From Amycolatopsis jejuensis (lineage in GTDB: Bacteria > Actinomycetota > Actinomycetes > Mycobacteriales > Pseudonocardiaceae), in the NCBI RefSeq assembly GCF_000717335.1, contig NZ_JNYZ01000025.1, forward strand, positions 67,889 through 131,888: a stretch of 64,000 nt of DNA, written 5' to 3'. The position numbers and the translations under genes are program-made. Positions 61,191 through 64,000 of this stretch are shown here, piece after piece. The notes beneath the pieces were generated by a model that ran no database searches, was not told the DNA's origin, and saw only the letters and a program-made list of their open reading frames with translations. How positions within the stretch are numbered: position 1 is the first letter of the stretch; every line of letters starts with the position of its first letter.

Positions 61191-61475
61191 TCAGTCGGCG
61201 ACGTACAGGCAGTCCCGGCCGTCGCGGGCGGGGGCGTCCGGGTCGTCGAGCCAGCGGCCGCCGTCGGCGAGGTAGCGGAAGCGCAGCTGCGCACCCGGCG
61301 GGACCTCGATCGCCGCGGAGCGCGTGCCGTTCGAGCGTTTGCGCAGTTCGTGGCGGCCGGGCTGCCAGTCGTTGAAGTCACCGACCACGCTCACCGCGCC
61401 GGGCGGGGTGTCCACCGGCAGCACGAACGTCACGCGCCGTACCCCGGATCCGCTGCCTCGGCTGGTCTTGATCAC
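61191..61475 (-). CDS. CBM48/isoamylase N-terminal-like small protein
   Basis: 94 aa from GTG 61475 (AGGAAGGG upstream). RRVTFVLPVDTPPGAVSVVGDFNDWQPGRHELRKR and LRFRYLADGGRWLDDPDAP, split over residues 13-80, form a single early-set immunoglobulin-like domain found in glycogen branching enzymes. As a stand-alone domain it may bind glucans or serve as a regulatory subunit. No glycogen genes are adjacent. Confidence 0.82.
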   Translation of the reverse strand: MIKTSRGSGSGVRRVTFVLPVDTPPGAVSVVGDFNDWQPGRHELRKRSNGTRSAAIEVPPGAQLRFRYLADGGRWLDDPDAPARDGRDCLYVAD

Positions 61476-61576
61476 GCGGGTTCCCTTCCTGCTCCGGCCG
61501 ATCGGTCTTCTGAATCGTTCCATGACGACCGCCGGACGCCCTGCCGTGACGGATGCCGCGTCCGGGTGAAATGCCG

Positions 61577-63241
61577 TCAGTGCGAGTCGCGCGGGACGGC
61601 GGAGCCGCGGGAGCCGTGGAGGAAGTCGAAATCGGCGCCGAGATGGGCCTGGGTGACGTGCTCGCGGTAGAGCCAGGTGTATCCGCTGCGGTACGGGCTT
61701 TCCGGCGCGGTCCACTCGGCGCGGCGGGTGGCGAGTTCGGCGTCGGACACGTGGAGGGTCAGCGACCGGTCCGGAGTGTCGAGCGTGATCCGGTCCCCGC
61801 TGCGGACGAGCGCGAGCGGCCCGCCGACCGCCGATTCGGGGCTGACGTGGAGCACCACGGTGCCGTAACCGGTACCGGACATCCGGCCGTCGCAAATGCG
61901 CACGACGTCGGTGATGCCCTGGTCGAGGAGCTTCTTCGGGACCGGGACGTTCGCCACCTCCGGCATTCCCGGGTAACCCTTCGGACCGGCGCCGCGGATG
62001 ACCAGGACGGTGTCGCGCGTGACGGGCAGGTCCGGGTCGTCGGCGACGCGGTGGTACTCCTCGGCGGTGTCGAAGACCAGCGCGCGACCGGTATGCGTGA
62101 GTAGCTCCGGCGACGCGGCCGACTGCTTGAGCACCGCGCCGTCCGGGGCGAGATTGCCGGTGAGCACGGCGGTTCCGGTGCCCGGCGGCTGGAAGGGCGC
62201 GTCGACCGGCGTGATGACCTCGTCGTTCCAGCATTCCGCGGGTTCGTCGGCGATCGTTTTACCGGTGACCGTGCGGGCGTCGGCGTGCAGAAGACCGGCG
62301 TCGGCGAGGCGGCGCAGGACCACAGGAATGCCGCCGGCGTAACAGAAATCCTCCATCAGGAAACGGCCCGACGGCATCAGGTTGACCAGCGTGGGCACGA
62401 CGCGGGTGAGCTCGTCGAAGTCAGCCATGGTGAGCGGGACGCCGACGCGGCCCGCCAGCGCGAGAAGGTGCACGATCGCGTTGGTGGACCCGCCGATCGC
62501 CGCGTTGACACAGATGGCGTTCTCGAAGGCCGCGCGGGTGAGAACGGCTGACGGGCGGAGGTCCTCCCCCACCATGGCGACAATGCGGCGGCCCGCCGCC
62601 TGCGCCGTTTCGAACCGCCGCGCGTCGACCGCGGGCCAGGTCGCCGAACCGGGCAGCTGCATCCCGAGCGCTTCGGCGAGACAAGCCATCGTGGACGCAG
62701 TGCCCATGGTCATGCAGTGGCCGTTCGACCTGGCCATGCAGCCTTCGGCGAAGAAGCACTCCTCCTCCGTCATCCGGCCGGCTTTGAGGTCCTCCTCGAA
62801 CTTCCAGACGTGCGTACCCGATCCGACGTCGCCGCCGCGGAACTTGCCGTTCAGCATCGGGCCGCCGGTGACCATCACCGCAGGCAGGTCGACGCTCGCG
62901 GCACCCATCAGCATCGCCGGGGTGGTCTTGTCGCAGCCGGAGAGCAGCACGACGCCGTCGAGCGGGTTGGCGCGGATGAGCTCCTCGACCTCCATCGCCA
63001 TGAGGTTGCGGTAGAGCATCGCGGTAGGGCGCATGAGAGTTTCGCCGGTCGCCATGGTGGGGAAGGCGAGCGGGAGCCCGCCGGCCTGCCAGACGCCGCG
63101 TTTGACCGCCTCGGCGACGCGGTCGAGGTGCACGTTGCACGGCGCGAGCTCGGAGGCGCTCGTGGCGATCCCGATCACCGGGCGCCCGTCGAAGACCTCC
63201 GGGCCGAAGCCCTGCGACCGCATCCAGGACCGGTGGATCAT
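61577..63241 (-). CDS. IlvD/Edd-family dehydratase, sugar-acid (arabinonate) dehydratase-like
   Basis: 554 aa from ATG 63241. FeS-cluster cysteines lie in LLSGCDKTTPA, ARSNGHCMTMGTASTM and the first in SELAPCN. VTGGPMLNGKFRG, ICDGRMSGTGYGTVVLHVSPE and IHRSWMRSQG point to the L-arabinonate/sugar-acid branch with a [2Fe-2S] cluster rather than to biosynthetic IlvD. It removes water from a 2,3-dihydroxy acid. The homologous AWFG segment lies upstream of this ATG in the same frame with no ATG, GTG or TTG before it, so the true N-terminus is unclear. Confidence 0.85.
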   Translation of the reverse strand: MIHRSWMRSQGFGPEVFDGRPVIGIATSASELAPCNVHLDRVAEAVKRGVWQAGGLPLAFPTMATGETLMRPTAMLYRNLMAMEVEELIRANPLDGVVLLSGCDKTTPAMLMGAASVDLPAVMVTGGPMLNGKFRGGDVGSGTHVWKFEEDLKAGRMTEEECFFAEGCMARSNGHCMTMGTASTMACLAEALGMQLPGSATWPAVDARRFETAQAAGRRIVAMVGEDLRPSAVLTRAAFENAICVNAAIGGSTNAIVHLLALAGRVGVPLTMADFDELTRVVPTLVNLMPSGRFLMEDFCYAGGIPVVLRRLADAGLLHADARTVTGKTIADEPAECWNDEVITPVDAPFQPPGTGTAVLTGNLAPDGAVLKQSAASPELLTHTGRALVFDTAEEYHRVADDPDLPVTRDTVLVIRGAGPKGYPGMPEVANVPVPKKLLDQGITDVVRICDGRMSGTGYGTVVLHVSPESAVGGPLALVRSGDRITLDTPDRSLTLHVSDAELATRRAEWTAPESPYRSGYTWLYREHVTQAHLGADFDFLHGSRGSAVPRDSH

Positions 63242-63400
63242 CCCCGCCCGGCCCGACGCGCCGAACCACGCTGCATGGGTCCTCGATACCGGATCGTCCC
63301 GGACCTGGCAATCGGCTGAGAATTCGGCGAACCGGACACTTCGCGGGTGCGCCGGGCGTTGGCAGGGAAAGACGGTTCCCGGAGACGTGAGGTGTTGGTG

Positions 63401-63676
63401 ATGAGCCTGATCGGGACCCTGCTCGGGTATGTGCTGACCGTGTTCATCCTGGTGCTGGTGGTGCGGATGGTGCTGGACTGGACGCGCCTGGTCACCACCG
63501 GGCCCGCCTGGCTCGGCCAGGCCCGCCGCATCAGCCACCGCGCGACGGAACCGGTGATCGCCCCGGTACGACGAGTGCTGCGGCCCGTACGGGCGGGCGG
63601 AGTGTCGATCGACCTGGCGTTCACGGTGGTGTTCTTCGCGGCGGTCGTGGTGCGGTCGATCGCGTTTGCACTGTGA
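63401..63676 (+). CDS. YggT-family membrane protein
   Basis: 91 aa from ATG 63401. Two TM helices (LIGTLLGYVLTVFILVLVVRMVLDW and IDLAFTVVFFAAVVVRSIAF) with the linker RRISHRATEPVIAPVRRVLRP, in which the TEPxxxPxRR motif is the YggT hallmark. The family is linked to cell division or osmotic shock in other bacteria. In actinobacteria it normally sits by sepF/divIVA, but not here. Confidence 0.88.
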   Translation: MSLIGTLLGYVLTVFILVLVVRMVLDWTRLVTTGPAWLGQARRISHRATEPVIAPVRRVLRPVRAGGVSIDLAFTVVFFAAVVVRSIAFAL

Positions 63677-63786
63677 GGGGCTGGGTGCTGTTTCGGGTGG
63701 AGGTGGGCCGGGTTCTCGTGCGGTTCGCGAGTGGGGCGGCTGTTGTGGAGGCGGTGGTTGCTCGGCGGTCTTTTGACGCGCGACGG

Positions 63787-63895
63787 CGGTTGCGGGGCGG
63801 TGTTTCGCGGCAGCCCGCTGGCGTGAGGTGGCGGTTGCGGGGTGGTGTTTTCCGGCAGCCTGCTGGCGTGAGGTGGCGGTTGCGGGGCGGTGTTT
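63787..63895. repeat. 45-bp tandem repeat, about 2.4 copies
   Basis: The unit starts cggttgcggggcggtgtttc and ends gctggcgtgaggtgg. It begins at 63787, 63832 and 63877 (period exactly 45), with a few substitutions; the third copy is cut short about 15 bp before the IS-like sequence. Confidence 0.85.
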
Positions 63896-63908
63896 CCCTT
63901 TAGAGGTC

Positions 63909-64000
63909 CTAACAGATTGAGTATTTCTTGAGTCTGCGCCAACAGATGATGCTGCAGGCGATGCTGAGGAAGGCTTCATGGATGTCATCGCGGATCTCCC
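63909..64000 (-). mobile_element. 3' end of an IS transposase gene (5' part beyond window)
   Basis: The minus strand reads EIRDDIHEAFLSIACSIICW, then RRLKKYSIC and a TAG (cta at 63909-63911). This is the C-terminus common to IS5-group DDE transposases of actinobacteria. Local base composition is clearly lower in GC than its surroundings. The bases tagaggtcctaacagattga at 63901-63920 are candidates for the element's terminal repeat. Confidence 0.7.

Overview
The window is high-GC actinobacterial DNA, most likely from a Pseudonocardiales genus such as Amycolatopsis. This is inferred from gene content, not from a database search. The supporting genes are an SsgA-like sporulation/division regulator, an F420-dependent glucose-6-phosphate dehydrogenase, the phosphatidylinositol mannoside block thrS-HIT-pgsA-patA-pimA, and the actinobacterial yebC...ruvCAB-yajC-secDF-apt-relA order. 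GTG starts and 4-base GTGA/ATGA overlaps are frequent.

Layout. 1-8.8 kb: end of a TetR regulator, a heterodimeric ABC exporter with a coupled mini-ORF at the subunit junction, poxB, an SRPBCC protein, SPW and STAS proteins and a DJ-1/PfpI enzyme. 8.8-17.2 kb: a GlxA-type regulator, a YibE/F transporter with a repetitive N-terminus, small proteins, an MBL hydrolase, a cyclophilin, an enoyl-CoA hydratase, and a divergent LuxR regulator/cupin-DUF1304 pair around a perfect palindrome. 17.2-30.5 kb: stringent response (relA), purine salvage (apt), the Sec accessory complex (secD, secF, yajC), Holliday-junction resolution (ruvABC), yebC and the PLP synthase genes, with pdxS turned around relative to pdxT. 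30.5-36.6 kb: acetyltransferase, VOC protein, an XRE-cupin regulator divergent from an azlCD amino-acid exporter followed by a decayed partial azlD copy, an ArsR-like regulator and an EF-G paralogue. 36.6-43.6 kb: PIM lipid biosynthesis, with a MarR gene inserted, plus thrS. 43.7-48.7 kb: nitroreductase, an orphan bactoprenol-sugar transferase, a 1.2 kb gene-free stretch and a broken S9-peptidase gene. 48.9-50.2 kb: four tRNA genes and the SsgA-like gene. 50.3-53.4 kb: fgd, a secreted GH76 mannanase and a YCII protein. 53.5-55.9 kb: repeat-rich DNA, with a membrane protein carrying minisatellite-coded repeats and a degenerate 15-bp array. 55.9-63.7 kb: an iron-box-controlled siderophore-interacting protein, ogt, a RraA-like protein, an S33 peptidase, paired crcB fluoride channels, a CBM48 protein, an IlvD/Edd dehydratase and a YggT protein. 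The window ends in a 45-bp tandem repeat and the 3' end of an IS transposase.

The most unusual feature is a family of intergenic palindromic elements. Module A is a 47-51 nt near-perfect palindrome with four full copies and one half copy. In two places it sits in a composite block of about 235 bp with module B, a hairpin whose loop and inner stem are conserved while its outer stem differs between copies with both arms changing together. Other items worth a second look are the azlD tail duplication, the 25-codon mini-ORF, the frame-broken S9 gene, the minisatellite region and a dehydratase whose conserved N-terminus extends upstream of any normal start codon.
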